Assembly: GCA_001692895.1 (NCBI GenBank)
Contig: KV748190.1
Span: 645,645 to 709,644, forward strand
Source: Cenococcum geophilum 1.58
Lineage: Eukaryota > Ascomycota > Dothideomycetes > Gloniales > Gloniaceae
Direction: 5' to 3'
Length of the DNA: 64,000 nucleotides
Shown: one piece after another, positions 1 to 12,528 of the stretch
Layout of the letters: each line of letters begins with the position of its first letter
Numbering within the stretch: position 1 is the first letter of the stretch
The notes under the pieces: model-generated
Database searches by the model: none
What the model was told of the DNA's origin: nothing
Seen by the model: the letters and a program-made list of their open reading frames with translations, nothing else
Made by a program: the position numbers and the translations under genes

Positions 1-529
1 AATATTTAGATTAGTATAATAAAGGTTTAAATTTAGGGATAAAGATAAGCTAAGAGTTAACCTAAAGCACCTAGCATACTATATATTATCATAGATCGCG
101 TATATAGACGATATATACGAAATATATAAGAATCTAAAGGAAAAGAATTAGAAATACCCTATAAGGATATACTAGATAACGGATAAGCAATAGTATAGGA
201 ATACTAAATATATATATAGATGGCATCCAGCAGAAGCCTAAAAGAAAGGGAATTTAATACTTTAACTAGGAAGATTCCTTACGGAAGAATACTTAGAAGG
301 ATAATAGTAGTAGAAATACCTAAAAAACACGTGTCTATAGTATATTAAAGATAAAAAGCGAACTAGGCATTAGCTAAAAAGTAAGCTAAGTATAATAGGA
401 TTAAGTAGCTAATAATTAGGAAAAGTAGAGGCCTATAGGACTAGAGGGAGCTAGTGGTAAAGCCTTAGACCCTTAAAGGAATTTAAGGACAACATCTAAA
501 TTTATAAATTAAGTAGCAAAATTAATAGT

Positions 530-3500
530 TTAAGGCATTAATAGATAGTAGAGCAATAAGGAACTATATCTTGCTAGTAGCAGTTAAAAGAATAGGATTA
601 CCTTATTAATAAAAGGAGGAATCTTACCTATTAGTAACAATTTTAGGAGATCCAATAGCCTATAGAGGAGGGATTATTAATCTTAAAACAGGACCTATTT
701 AGTTAACTATTAAAAGGAGACAAATTAAAATGTCTTTTAATATCCTACTATTGGGACGGGATAAGGTAGTGTTAGGGATGCCTTAGTTATAGAAATATAA
801 TTTAAAGATCGATTAGATTACAGGTTAGGTTAATATTAAAAATACTTAACACCGTAAAATGCGATAATAGACTAAATTAGTATAGTACTAAGTTAAAGCG
901 ATATATAAAGAGACTAAGTAAGGCTTAAGTTATATACTAAAGAGATACTATAAGTATAGTAAGAAACTATAGTCACCGGAAAGTAAAAAGCTATTAGAGT
1001 ATATAGTATAGGACTATAAAATAGAATTAGAACTAGAAACAAGTCTAAGGTTTTTTCCAATTTATAAGCTTACTAAAGAAGAAAATAGAGCATTAAAAGA
1101 GTTTATCCAGAAAATTTTATAAAAGGGATATATCAGACCATTACAGTTATTAGTAGGATATCCAGTACTATTCGTATTAAAGAAAAATGGTAAACTAAGG
1201 CTGTATATTAACTATAGACAGTTAAACAGTATTACTAGAAAGGATAGGTATTCTTTACCCTTAATTAGCGAAATCTAAGATAGGATAGGCAACGCGCAAA
1301 TCTTTACAAAGATAGATCTAAGATAGGCGTACTATTAGATTAGGATTAAGGAAGGCAATAAATAAAAGGCAGCCTTTAGGTTAAAGGAAGAACTATATAA
1401 ACTATTAGTTATATAATTCGGGCTTATAAACGTACTAGCAATGTTCTAAAAGCATATTAACAATGTATTAGGAGAACATTTGGATGAATTTATTATGGTA
1501 TACCTTAATAATATTATTATCTACTTAATAACTAAGGAAGAATACGGGGAACACGTTAAATAGGTCTTAAAGAGACTATAAGAAGAATAGATGCTAGTAG
1601 TAATTAAGAAATGCAAGTTCTTTACTAGAAAGACTAATTTTGTTAAATTTATTATTAAACTAGGCTAACTTAGTATAGATCTAAAGGAGATCGAGGCTAT
1701 AGTAAATTAGTAAGAACTAGAGAACGTTATATAGTTAAGATCGTTTCTAGGGTTTTGCAATTACTATAGAAGGTTTATAGCGCAGTAGTTAAAGAATATT
1801 AAACCATTTACGCGATTAATAAAGAAAGAAGAACTATAGGTATAGGGAAAGGAGTAAAGGGAACTCTTTAAGAAAGTTAAAGAGTTGTTTACCTAGGAGC
1901 TAGTTTTTAAGATCTATTAACTAGGATTAGAGATAGTTATAAAAATAGATACATCAGACTATATACTAGGGGTATACTTTATATAAAGACACCAAGATAA
2001 ATAGCACCTAGTGGCATACTATAGTTAAAAGATAACACCACTAGAGTTAAACTATGACATTTATAATAAAGAGTTATTAGGTATAGTTGCAGTATTAAAG
2101 AAATAGAGAGCATTCTTATAAGGTATAGAAAAACTATTTATAGTTAAGACGGATTATAAGAACCTAATAGGATTCTTAATAACGAAGGAACTTAACCAAA
2201 GATAGGTTAGATGGGCAGAGATGCTTATAGAATACTATTTTAAGATTTAGTATACTAAGGGTACAGATAATACGCGGGCAGATACTCTAAGCTGTAAAGC
2301 TAAACTACAAAACGATAAGAAGCTATTAGGGGCTTTACTGTAAAAAGATATAGATGGATTAATTAGGTATAATTATCTAAAGATTATAGCGACTTAAGAA
2401 GATAAGGAGCTAGAAAGAGTCTATAAGATACTAGAGAGCTTTTAGGTATAAAGAATTCTAAAAGTATAGCTAGAAGATCTATAGACGGATATATATAAAA
2501 ATTAAGAAGCGAAATACATCCTAAGAAGCATAGCAGAGCAATTCGTGGAAGAATTCTATAAGGGATTAACTTAAGGACATAATGGAGCTACGGGCTTAGT
2601 GTTAAGACTCTAAGAGGAATATATTATTAATAGAATCTAGAGAATAGCTAGGAAGGTTATAAAGGAGTGTTTAGATTGCTAGAGAAATAAACTAATAAGG
2701 TATAAGCTATATAGAGGGCTATAACCTATTAAAATACTAAAGAGACTATAGGAGGTTATATTATGGGACTTTATTATTAAGTTACTAAAGTTAAGAGATC
2801 CTATTACCGGATAAGATTATAATATAATCTTAGTAATAGTAGACAAGCTTATAAAGTGGGGATACTTTATAGCATATATAGAAGAAATCTTAATAGAAGA
2901 TGTCGCTAGAATCTATATTAAAGAAGTGTTTATAAGACATAGAGCACTAAGTAAAATCATATTAGATAGAGATCTAAGATTTATAGCAGTATTTTAGAAG
3001 GTATTCTTAGCGGAGTAAGGAGTTTAAGTAGCAACTTTTACCGCATATTATCTATAGACAGACGGTTAAACGGAAAGATTAAATTAGACGCTAGAGCAGT
3101 ATCTAAGGTATTATATTAATTATATACAAAATAATTAGGTATTACTATTACTAGTTATACAGTTTATATATAATGCAATACCTTAAAAAGGAATAGGCAT
3201 ATTACTATTTAAGGCGAATTACGGATATAAGCCGAGAACATTGTTGTTACTACGGTAAGTAAAGAAAACAAGTAGTATAGCTAAAGAAAGAATAAAGATG
3301 TTAATAAATCTTTATATAGACCTTATAGAATTANNAAAGAANGTATAAGAGAGAATAAAAAGGTACTATAATGCTAAGAGATCTAAGGGACTAGATCTTA
3401 AGGAGGGAGATAAAGTATAGCTACTATATAAAAATTTCAAGAGTTAATAACTAAGTAAGAAGTTAGACTATGTTAGACTAGGACCTTTTAAAATTAAGTA

Positions 3501-3790
3501 AAAAATTTCACCGGTTATATTTAAGTTAAACCTACTAGCTAAAATAAAGATCTACCCTATATAGTATATCGTAATACTAGAGCCAGTATACGGAAATATT
3601 AAGCCACTAGTTTATAAAGCAGACACGTATAAAGGATAAGAGGAAGATAAATAGTAAGTTTTAAAGATTGTTAATTATAAGGACATTAACGATAAAATAT
3701 AGTATAAGGTTAAGTAGATAGGCTACACTAAAACTACCTAGGAACTACTAAAGAATTTAAAAAACGTTATAGGAAAGGTACAGGAGTATT
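530..3790 (+). pseudogene. pol polyprotein remnant of Gypsy A
   Basis: No long open frame survives, but one frame can be followed through many TAG/TAA stops. Visible blocks are the protease DSx motif, the RT segment ending VYLNNIIIYL, the RNase H block starting KIDTSDYILGVYF, the integrase core (WDFIIKLLK, then VIVDKLIKW), and a chromodomain with the YKVK-IGYTKTTxELL pattern. Stops sit mostly where Gln (CAG/CAA) or Trp codons are expected, as RIP predicts. The gag part is barely recognisable upstream of position 530 and continues beyond the window. Confidence 0.85.
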
Positions 3791-4526
3791 AGAGGAGATT
3801 AGGTTAGGCAGTATTAATAAAAAAGGATCGCTAAAGAATGAGTCACCTAAGGGGGACCTAAGAAGAGTAGTTACCGAGCTACTTAGATCTATTTCCTTCT
3901 CTATTAAAAGAAAATTTATTCTTTTATTACTAAGTTCCTATAAACCTTATTTTATAAGCTTTTACTTCTTAAAACAAACCTTCTTACAAACCTTCTTAAG
4001 ACGAAGTAATTAAGTAGACGCCGCGATGTGAGCATTTAGGGCCTTCTGTTCCGCATTATAAGAATATTTTAACTTAATAAGGGCTTAAGATAGTTTACTA
4101 TCTAGCCGTATAGTAGTAGATTAAATATAAGACCTTAAGACAAATTAATTAGGGAACTAGATAACTATTAAGAGTAATAGGTCGCGTATATTTAGCATTA
4201 AACGTAAAGTAAACATTATAGGACGAATAAATATTCGCTTTAGTGCACTCTAAGTAAGAGAATGGTTATTGCAAAGATAGGTTTACTAACGTAATATAAA
4301 CTAACCCCTCTTTTAAACAATAAGAATACGGAGACGGTATAGTCTTACTAAGAGATAATATTGCAGTAATAGTGCGAGCACGACGTTGGGCGTATAAAGA
4401 AGAAATTGCTTTAGGTATAATAAGCAATAATATTAACTAAATTAATTAGACAGATATTATACCTCTAGTAAATAACTTAAAGATATTAGGAATCTTTAAG
4501 GACGAAGATAAAGAGGAGGGAGATAG

Positions 4527-4952
4527 TGTTACGGACGCTTTAAGTATAATATTATAACTACTTAGGGAAGAGTTAGAAGAAGCTAGTTAGTTAATTTAAG
4601 TACGGTCTAGAATAGAGCTGGTAAAACTATATAACGAGGAATAGTAACCGAGGTTATATAATGTGCTATATATTAAATAAGAGAAATAAGAGGAACTTAC
4701 GTACCTTATATATAAGACGTACATCACATATAAAAAGGATTTTATAGGAGTATGGTTATATATTTAAGGACCCTTAGTCCCTACCTAGATAGTTCCTTCT
4801 TTATAGTAATTCTTAGAATATAATTAGAGTTAATCTGTTGGGCAACCACTCCACTAGTTGTTATTACGTTGTCGACTATTATACTTGCATTTCCTATACA
4901 CCTAGCCCAATAATAGGACCCACTGTAGTTCTTGCTATAAGGTTCCGTTATA
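4527..4952 (+). repeat. 3' LTR of Gypsy A (426 bp)
   Basis: The LTR starts TGTTACGGACGC directly after a purine-rich tract at about 4511-4526 (aagaggagggagatag) and ends GGTTCCGTTATA, where the final TA is probably a mutated CA. The same unit in reverse orientation forms both ends of element B (10509-10933 and 30360-30784), which sets the boundaries. The partner 5' LTR of A is outside the window. Confidence 0.9.
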
Positions 4953-5926
4953 AAGCTCCTTAACTCTATTAAATATAGATCTAGGTATTTTATCGGCCTT
5001 TAGCTAGGGAGGTAAGGCCTAAAAGTAATAATTAATCTACTAGAATCTATTAATTCATATATACTGTTTAATAACGTACTTAGCTAGTAATCCTTAATAT
5101 CTAATTTTATAGTAATGCCTATATAAATAAGCACTATAAAGTGCGCGTATAATTCTTACCTGTATATTAGCTACTAGGTTTATGTAACGTTTCCCGCCCC
5201 AACGTCGCCATTCGGCCAAAAAGACACGGAGTGCTTGCGAACTTGTCGCAAGCGCGGCGGGATGTAATATATGTACTCTTACAGTTTATAGATATTTCTT
5301 TTCCTTATCTGGTAGGTAGGGCTCTATATACTTATTTATCTAAGCTATAAGCTTGTCTATAATCTCGTCTGTAAAAAAGAGACTAAATAGCTAAAAAGGA
5401 TGTAAGTATTAACGTTGGGAGGGAGCTTTAGTAAGCTATGGTTGTCCTAATTATTAATATAAAGAGGCTCGAATTTAGGCAGCAGTCAGGGTTTAGGGCA
5501 TTATTTTTTGGCGCGTTAATAGGGTGGAATATGATGCTAAGTAGGCTAAACAAGATCTATATTAATTCTGGCACGATTAGAAGGCATTGTAGTAGGTAAT
5601 TAATTAATGGGATCTATATTGGTGCACGCGTTGGTTTAAAACCGGTGTTCGCGCACGGACCACTTCTCGTTGTACGCTAACGGTGGGGCTCGTTTGGAAC
5701 GAACGAGCGGGGCTTTAAACTTAGAACCAAATGCCGACCATATGCCGCCTCCCACAGTGGTCATTTCTTGGCAGCGGGGTTCACAAAAATTAATTACGAA
5801 TGGCTTGGCCGGCTAAGTGTTTAGCTTCTCACAGAGAATTCTATATTAAGGTGCTTGTATGAGCTCATTTGGCCTAAAAACTCCTAGGAATCGGCCTCCA
5901 ATTTACTTGTTCTGACAGTAAACAAA
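4953..5926. other. Intergenic: AT-rich repeat relic, then gene promoter
   Basis: The first ~650 bases are TA-rich with no coding signal and look like RIP-mutated repeat debris of unrecognised type. A GC-rich patch at 5642-5668 (CCGGTGTTCGCGCACGG...) recurs at 51387-51413. From about 5690 base composition becomes normal. This last part should hold the promoter of the monooxygenase gene starting at 5927; no clear TATA box was seen. Confidence 0.5.
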
Positions 5927-7381
5927 ATGGAGGAAAGTGTGCAGGACACGAAAATATGCATTATTGGCGCAGGTTTGTAGCCCATGTTTCCCGATTCACA
6001 CGCTCTGAAACTCATTATGTAGGCATGGGTGGTTTGACTTGTGCCTTGGCCTTGGCTAAAGCAGGGTTCCAAATTATCGAGGTATACGAGCTCGCTTCGA
6101 ACTTGGGCTTTGTTGGTGCGGGAATTCAACTGGCACCAAACATGGTGCGAATTCTGGATAGGCTTGGCGTATGGAAAGATATCGAAAGAGAAGCTGTCGT
6201 TCTAAATGAAACAAGCGTGAGGCGTACGTCACTTGAATCCAAGTACATAATAGAAACTGACTTCTACAGAGGGGGTGACCGATGAAGAATTGGGCCACGT
6301 GAACTTACAATATATTGAAGAAACGTATGGTTATCCGCACATGGTCGGCCACAGAGCATCCCTGGCAAATTCACTTTACAATAGATGCAAGCGTGAGAAA
6401 AGCATCACATTCTTTTTCTCCACGGCTGCGGATACAATAAACACCTTTTCGCCTAAGCCATCTTTTATAGCAGTACCCAGAAATGGAGATTCCCCTTACA
6501 AAGTGGAAGCGGATATCATTCTAGCAGCTGACGGCGTTAAGAGCAACACTCGAGTTGAGATGCTCAGGAGGCTCGGAGTAACTGCTCAGGTTGAAGATAC
6601 CGGACAGGCAGCATACCGAATCATGCTTAGTAGGGAAAAAATGGAGCATGACCCAGAGCTTCTCGAACTTCTTGACGGTGATAAAGTAACTCGTTGGATT
6701 GCGGAGAAAAGACACATCATCGCATATCCCATATCGAGCAAGAACATTTACAACATCTCAACCGCCCAGCCAGACGCTAATTTTGCAGCCGCACCCTCAG
6801 CGACATATACCACCAAAGGCTCTAAAACTGCTATGCTCTCTGTATACTCGGATTTCTGTCCGAAAGTTCTGCGTATGCTTGACCTCGTTCCTGAGGGCGA
6901 AGTATGCGAATGGAAACTGCGAGTACATTCTCCTTTGCCGACATGGGTTCATGGCTCGGTGGCGTTAGTTGGAGATGCCTGTCATCCAACGCTTCCGCAC
7001 CTTGCTCAAGGCGCTGCACAAGCCATAGAAGATGCAGCTGTTCTTGGCGTTGTGCTCTCACGTATCCCTGATAAGTCTCCCGACACTATCAACAAAGCGC
7101 TTCGGATCTACGAAAAGGCGAGGAAAGAACGCGCAGAAACATTAGTCGAAATGGCAGCTGCATCAGGGCGGGCGATGCATTTGGGAGAGGGTAAGGCAAG
7201 AGAGGATCGAGACAGGCAATTTGCAGCATTGAGGGCGGGAAAGGGTCCAGTACCCGACAAATGGGCAGACGCGGATGTTCAGAAGAAGATATATGGGTTT
7301 GACTGCATGGAGGTAGCTGCAGAGCTTTCAGAGAAAGTTTTGGGGAGCTATAGCATATTAGCCAATTTACACCAAGCGTAG
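5927..7381 (+). CDS. FAD-dependent monooxygenase, salicylate-hydroxylase type; one frameshift
   Basis: This is a class A flavoprotein hydroxylase (PF01494), predicted to hydroxylate an aromatic substrate with NAD(P)H and O2; the substrate is unknown. Exon 1 is 5927-5972. A 50-bp intron (5973-6022, GT..TAG) follows, and splicing rebuilds the FAD dinucleotide motif IIGAGMGGL near the N-terminus. The family signatures YPHMVGHRASL, ADGVKS (DG motif) and GDACHPTLPHLAQGAAQ (FAD ribityl motif) are all present, and the C-terminus is complete. The frame breaks at about 6271-6275 in a run of five G. Removing one G joins both halves into about 467 residues, the normal size for the family. So either this is a recent pseudogene or the base is an assembly error. 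It sits alone between a Gypsy relic and a convergent secreted-protein gene. Confidence 0.88.
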
Positions 7382-8078
7382 CCAATTGTGAGAAAGTTTG
7401 ATCATAGAGTCTCAACATATGCAAAGCAATATTTGCAATTTGAATTTAAAAAGCGATGGTAGCGATAATGTTGAACGGACTCGTGTATTTGATTAATCTA
7501 TGAAATAGAAGAGACTATATAGACATGGTGCAGGTGGCAAATGGCAGTATTCATGGTTTACAATTATGCATTATCTAGTTCTCAAATACGGCGGTTTTCT
7601 GGTTTGTTAAGTGGAAAGCGCAGGTCGAGGAGTACCATGCGAAGGTCGCTAGACAAGTCGCTCTATTATGATTGCGAAATATCTAGGCTAAAATGACATA
7701 CTCGGTTATATAGTGTGTATGCCTGTATGTGGCGGGTTGACCCCCGTCTAGAATCCCATGTCATAAATTTTGATAGGAGAAAGGGACGCATAGAATAATC
7801 GCCGCCGGAATAGAAGTTTTAAAAAAAACGCGCGAAGTAAAGGTACAATAGACAGTAGGGTGTGGAACAAGGTATCGCAAAGGAAAGATGAGGTTTGTGA
7901 CGTAGTCCTGAGAACTAAGAGCAAGAAGGGCTGATAACGCCAAAGAATGCTGCACCTGCCGCACCAGCTTCTGCAACAGGAGGAAGGGCACTGATTACAC
8001 CACTAATTTCGGTGCCAAGGCCTGTAAGAATAGAACACCAGTCGCTTGTATCCGGCTGAAGTTCAACCTAAGAGCAAG
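7382..8078. other. Intergenic region between convergent genes
   Basis: About 700 bases lie between the 3' ends of the plus-strand monooxygenase and the minus-strand secreted-protein gene. There is no convincing open frame, repeat or RNA gene. It must hold both 3' UTRs. Confidence 0.6.
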
Positions 8079-8951
8079 TTAGAATGGATTGAACGCAGGG
8101 ATGAGGCTCAAGTTTGGTACCTCTGCAAGCATGTAGCCTTGGATGGCAGTTGTCACGCCATCAGAGAGTGTGACGTGACGTGATATGTTTATGAAGCTTG
8201 TTTGGGTAGCCTGGGACATCGAGCCGCTTTTTCCAGGACCGCATGGAGCACGAATTTCCCAGCTGACCTGTTTCACCTGTTCTCCCACACTGGCGGTCGC
8301 AACCATAGCAGCTATAAACATATCCCGTGAGTTAGAATCGTCATATTCTCCTTGAGGATGGACCACCAATGTCTCTCCTGATGGTCCGAGTGAGGTTACG
8401 TAAGTAGTGTCGATATTAACGGATGCCGTATCACAGGCGGAGTCCTGGCACGCGCCAGTTAAGCTGCTGTTAAATGCACCGTTTGGGCCAGCTACTCTTA
8501 TTAGTTCGCTACGCTGAGTATGGAATGAATGACGAGGTAACACTCACAGGCACCGGTTGTCCCATAGTTAAGGCTATTTGTTCCAGTCGTCACTAGTGTA
8601 TTCACTGTATTGGCTTGCCGTTTAGTAAGGCCATCTTCATGGTAGAATGCTCTTTTATAATGTTCGGAGCCAGGTTCCATTCCCCTCTTGAACCTGATAC
8701 GTTTTCCGCTCGGAGTGTCATGAACCTCACAATTCACTGCGTTTTTACACATGTCGAGTGTTTCATCGCTGACGTCTCGTTTTGGGAGATATGCATTAAC
8801 ATTTCGGCGAGGCAGAAGCCCGTCTCTTCCGCTAGGATATATCAATCAATTGCATTGAAACGGTAATAACAAATACACACCATTGAACTGGATTTGGAAT
8901 TGCTGCTGCCGCAGCTGCTAGAAAAAAGGCAACTGTTGTCGAAAGATGCAT
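8079..8951 (-). CDS. Putative secreted protein with Kex2 sites, unknown function
   Basis: I assemble three exons: 8951-8881, 8831-8548 and 8491-8079. The introns are 8880-8832 (gtgtgt..cctag) and 8547-8492 (gtgagt..gagtag, with actaat as branch site). Their sum is 768 nt, exactly 256 codons. The protein starts MHLSTTVAFFLAAAAAAIP, a clear signal peptide. Dibasic sites follow (LPRR, YLPKR, GLTKR), the pattern of Kex2-processed fungal secretory precursors, so the mature domain probably begins after LTKR at about residue 115. The mature part has a few cysteines (ACQDSACD) and is rich in Thr/Ser/Val. I do not recognise a family. A host-interaction or antagonism role is possible but only an inference from secretion and processing sites. 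The start was chosen because it provides the signal peptide. Confidence 0.72.
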
Positions 8952-9455
8952 CGCTATAAATTTGCAAGAAATAAAGTTGTTTTTCTATAGGATTGTGATC
9001 AATCGATCAGTGAGATTGGTAAGAGTAGAATATAGCAGGAGCGGGACGGAAGCAACAACCTGGGTTTCGCTGAGAATACTGTTGTATATGGTGGAAGGAC
9101 CTCCCTTTATACCTTTTCCTCGACACAGCATTGAACCACATAAATTATGTAAAGCATTGTTGAAAACATAAGAAGCATAAGAAAGGCTTAGTGGTTGGTA
9201 TGGCCGTAATTACTAAACGCTGAGAATAGCACAGAGGAGCCGACGATCTGTGGATCGGAGGGCCGCAGAGCATCCATAACGTGACAAGTTGGGGAATTGT
9301 GGAGAGGTTTAATCCTGTGTATGATATTCGGTAATTATGAGGCTGCGCAATCGAAAGTAAGCATGCAAACCGCTACGGAAGCTAGCTGGAGATGCAATGA
9401 TTGGAGATGTTCTGGATGCATAGCCTTCGCTTGTTACTGCATGAAACATTAGCTA
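8952..9455. other. Intergenic, promoter side of the secreted-protein gene
   Basis: This stretch is upstream of the minus-strand secreted-protein gene. Only short chance frames are present, and I see no repeat or clear promoter motif. Confidence 0.5.
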
Positions 9456-9676
9456 CGGAGGACGGCATAAGAATGGATTTATCTTCCTTTTCGGGACTAG
9501 TAGATACCCCCCATAAGGTCGCTAAAGTTATGGGGGCTCTATCGCCTAAGCAACAAGATTTTAGGCGGTCTATATCCCGAAGGCCCCCTAAAGGCCCCCC
9601 AAAAGGCCCAAAACCTTATGGGGGAAAACCGCTAGTCCCAAAAAGAAAGGGAAAATTCATTTTGCTCCGTCCTCTG
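9456..9676. mobile_element. MITE-1: 221-bp inverted-repeat element, TA target site
   Basis: The left end CGGAGGACGGCATAAG and the reverse complement of the right end CAGAGGACGGAGCAAAA start imperfect inverted repeats of about 60 bp, both running to CCCCCATAAGG. TA dinucleotides flank both sides (9454-9455 and 9677-9678), as for Tc1/mariner-like elements. There is no coding capacity, so it is non-autonomous. The Pro/Gly-rich open frame across it is a by-product of the CCCC/GGGG runs. Confidence 0.72.
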
Positions 9677-9678
9677 TA

Positions 9679-10157
9679 GGTAATTGGGGGCTGAAGGATC
9701 TCTACGACAATAAAACGTGAGAAGGCGGTAGCTAATTTAAAAAGACTTGAGAAGGCTTGAGTGCACTGAGATGAGCTTATCTAATAAGCTTAGCGACAAG
9801 CTGGAGGTTTCGACACCCGTGATTGCGCAATGGCTAGCATCTCACGGCCCACCACGGTGCCGTCAGCAACTGTGCTCCTGGCTTGAAACATCAAAGCACC
9901 AAGGTGCGGGTGTTTCATTTATCTCGGTCCCAGACGATCATCTAATCCGGATTTTTGATAGAAGCAAGCACCAAGTTATATGTTTTTCTCTTAGAATAGC
10001 AAGTACCATACTACAAAATCGATCATTAATTAACCACCAACTAACGCCTATACAAACAATCGGCCAACGTCACGTTATAGAACTAGGTAAATATCTAGTT
10101 TGGCCAGATAGTTGTTACAAGATTTGGAGTCGCGTACAATACTCTAGCACAAGGCTC
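9679..10157. other. Intergenic; one doubtful ORF at 9747-10175
   Basis: A 142-codon plus-strand frame (9747-10175) crosses this stretch, but its stop lies inside the end of the foldback element (…LYPLTH) and the protein resembles nothing I know. Codon use is not gene-like. I treat it as non-coding; a fragment of an old gene cut by the foldback insertion is the alternative. Confidence 0.35.
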
Positions 10158-10508
10158 TATCCCTTAACCCACTAAGGTGCAACGCTTGGGCCGGTTTCGG
10201 GGCCGTGCAGGAACACCGTGCGTAGTTCTTATTATAAAGACTTAAATAAGAGCCTCTTATTAGCCGAGCCTTATTAATAACATAGCGCCTAAATTAGCGG
10301 GTTAAAAGATAAGTCTAACTATTTTTAAAATACTATAAGGTAAAAGCTATTATTTTCTCTATCGCCTTTATATTATCCCTTATTTTATTAATTTATATTT
10401 AATAGTTATTAATAAGAACTAGCTAATTAATTAAGCTATATTTAACGCCTATACTAAAGAATTATAATAGGACTATTATTATAAGCGCTATGTAGTATAT
10501 ATAGCTAG

Positions 10509-10933
10509 TGTAACAGAACCTTATAGCAGGAACTACGGTAGGCTCGTTATTAGGCTAGGTGTGTAGGAAATGTAAGTATAAAAGTCAATAACGTAATAAC
10601 AACTAGTGGAGTAGTTGCCTAATAGATTAACTCTAATTGTATTCTAAAAATTACTATAAGAAAGAAACTATCTAGGTAGAGACTAAGGGTCCTTAAATAC
10701 ACAACTGTACTCCTATAAAATCCTTCTTATATATAATATACGTCTTATATATAAGGTACGTAAGTTCCTNNTATTNCTNTNATTTAATANNTAGNANATT
10801 ATATAACCTTNGTTANNATTCCTNNTNATATAGTTCTACNNGNTCNATNCTAGACCGTGCCTAAATTAACTAACTAGCTTCTTCCGACTTTTCTCCTAGT
10901 AGTTATAATATTATACTTAAAGCGTCCATAATA
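10509..10933 (-). repeat. 3' LTR of Gypsy B (425 bp)
   Basis: On the plus strand it begins TGTAACAGAACC and ends GCGTCCATAATA, the mutated form of GCGTCCGTAACA seen in the other LTR. About 20 N bases lie between 10769 and 10852. Confidence 0.9.
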
Positions 10934-12357
10934 CTATCTCCCTCCTCTCTATCTTCGTCCTTAAAGATTCTAAATATCTCTAAGTCGTTTACTAAAGGTA
11001 TAATATCCGTCTAATTAATTTAGTTAATATTATTACTTATTATACCTAAAGCACTTTCTTCTTTATACGCCTAACGTTATGCTCGCATTATTACTGCAAT
11101 ATTATCTTTAAGTAAGATTATACCGTCTTTATATTCTTATTATTTAAAAGAGGGGTTAGTCTATATTACATTAGCGAACCTATCTTTATAACAACCGTCC
11201 TCTTACTTAAAGTATACTAAAGTAAATATTTATTCGTTTTATAACGTTCGCTCTACTTCTAATACTAAATATACGCAACCTATTACTCTTAACAGTCGTC
11301 TAGTTCCCTAATTAATTTATCTTAGGGTCTTATATTTAATCTACTACTACGCGGTTAGATAGTAAACTATCTTATACCCTTACTAAGTTGGAATGTTCTT
11401 AGGATACGGAATAAAAGGCCCTAAATGCTCGCATTACGGCGTCTACTTATCTACTCCATCTTAAGAAGGTTCGTAAGAAGGTTTATTCTAAGGAGTAAAA
11501 ACTTATAAAATAAGGTTTATAGGAACTTAGTAATAAAAGAACGGATTCTTTTTTAATAGAGAAGGAAATAGATCTAAGTAGTTCGGTAACTACTCTTCCT
11601 AGGTCCCCCTTAGGTAACTTATTTTTTAGTAATCCTTTTTTTTTAATACTACCTAACCTAATTTCTTTTAATACTCCTATACCTTTCTTATAGCATTCTT
11701 TAAATTTTCTAGTAGCTCCTAGGTAGTCTTAGTGTAGCCTATTTACTTAACCTTATACTATATTTTATTATTAACATCCTTATAACTAATAATCTTTAAA
11801 ACTTACTATTTATTTTCTTCTTGTCCTCTATATATGTTTGCTTTATAAACTAATAGCTTAATATTCCTATATACTAGCTCTAGTATCGCAATATACTATA
11901 TAGGGTAAATCTTTATTTTAGCTAGTAGGTTTAACTTAAACATAACTAGTAAAATCCTCTACGTAATTTTAAAAGGTCCTAGTCTAACGTAGTTTAACTT
12001 CTTACTTAGTCATCAACTCTTAAAATTTTTGTATAGTAGCTATACTTTATCTCCCTCCTTAAGATCTAGTCCCTTAGATCTCTTAGCATTATAGTACTTT
12101 TTTATTCTCTCTTATACTCTCTTTACTAATTCCATAAGGTCTATATAAAGATTTATTAACGTCTTTATTCTTTCTTTAGCTATACTACTCGTTTTCTTTA
12201 CTTATTATAATAATAACAATATTCTTAGCTTATATCTATAATTTGCCTTAAATAGTAATATACCTATTCCTTCTTAAGGTATTACATTATATATAAACTG
12301 TGTAATTAGTAATAGCGATACCTAATTGTTTTATACATAATTAATATAATACCTTAG

Positions 12358-12528
12358 TGTCGGTATAACTCTCTTTATCAACGTGCACGAATATCACTTA
12401 TAGTGGTACGTATGCGGTATTAAAGTTAGTAGTTAATTGTTGTTTAGAAGAAAGGGGTTGCTCCAAGGTTAGACAGTTAGTCTTACTTTATAGTCCCGTA
12501 ACTACGTCATATAATTAATATTCTAACA
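12358..12528 (-). repeat. 3' LTR of Copia C (171 bp)
   Basis: Plus-strand ends are TGTCGGTATAAC and ATTCTAACA. Against the partner at 18279-18449 I count about 21 differences, all transitions. A cluster of AATTCTGC motifs follows in the adjoining internal region (about 12613-12690). Confidence 0.88.

Larger units (their letters stand above)
1..4952 (+). mobile_element. RIP-degraded Ty3/Gypsy LTR retrotransposon A, 5' end outside window
   Basis: The left edge of the window is already inside the element. Read through its stops, the plus strand gives the Ty3/Gypsy order: protease (LIDSRAIRNYI, about 535-580), reverse transcriptase (about 1040-1660), RNase H (about 1915-2300), integrase (about 2510-3250) and a C-terminal chromodomain (about 3645-3790), then a purine-rich tract and the 3' LTR. 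Chromodomain after integrase is the rule for fungal chromoviruses. The RT active site YLDD reads YLNN (about 1500), and the protease DSG reads DSR. Both fit G-to-A changes, so the copy cannot be active. It is the same family as element B, on the opposite strand. Ns occur at about 3334-3342. Confidence 0.93.

Noticed and set aside
9401-9679. 92-codon Pro/Gly-rich open frame
   Set aside because: It is created by the C/G runs of MITE-1 and shows no protein family features.
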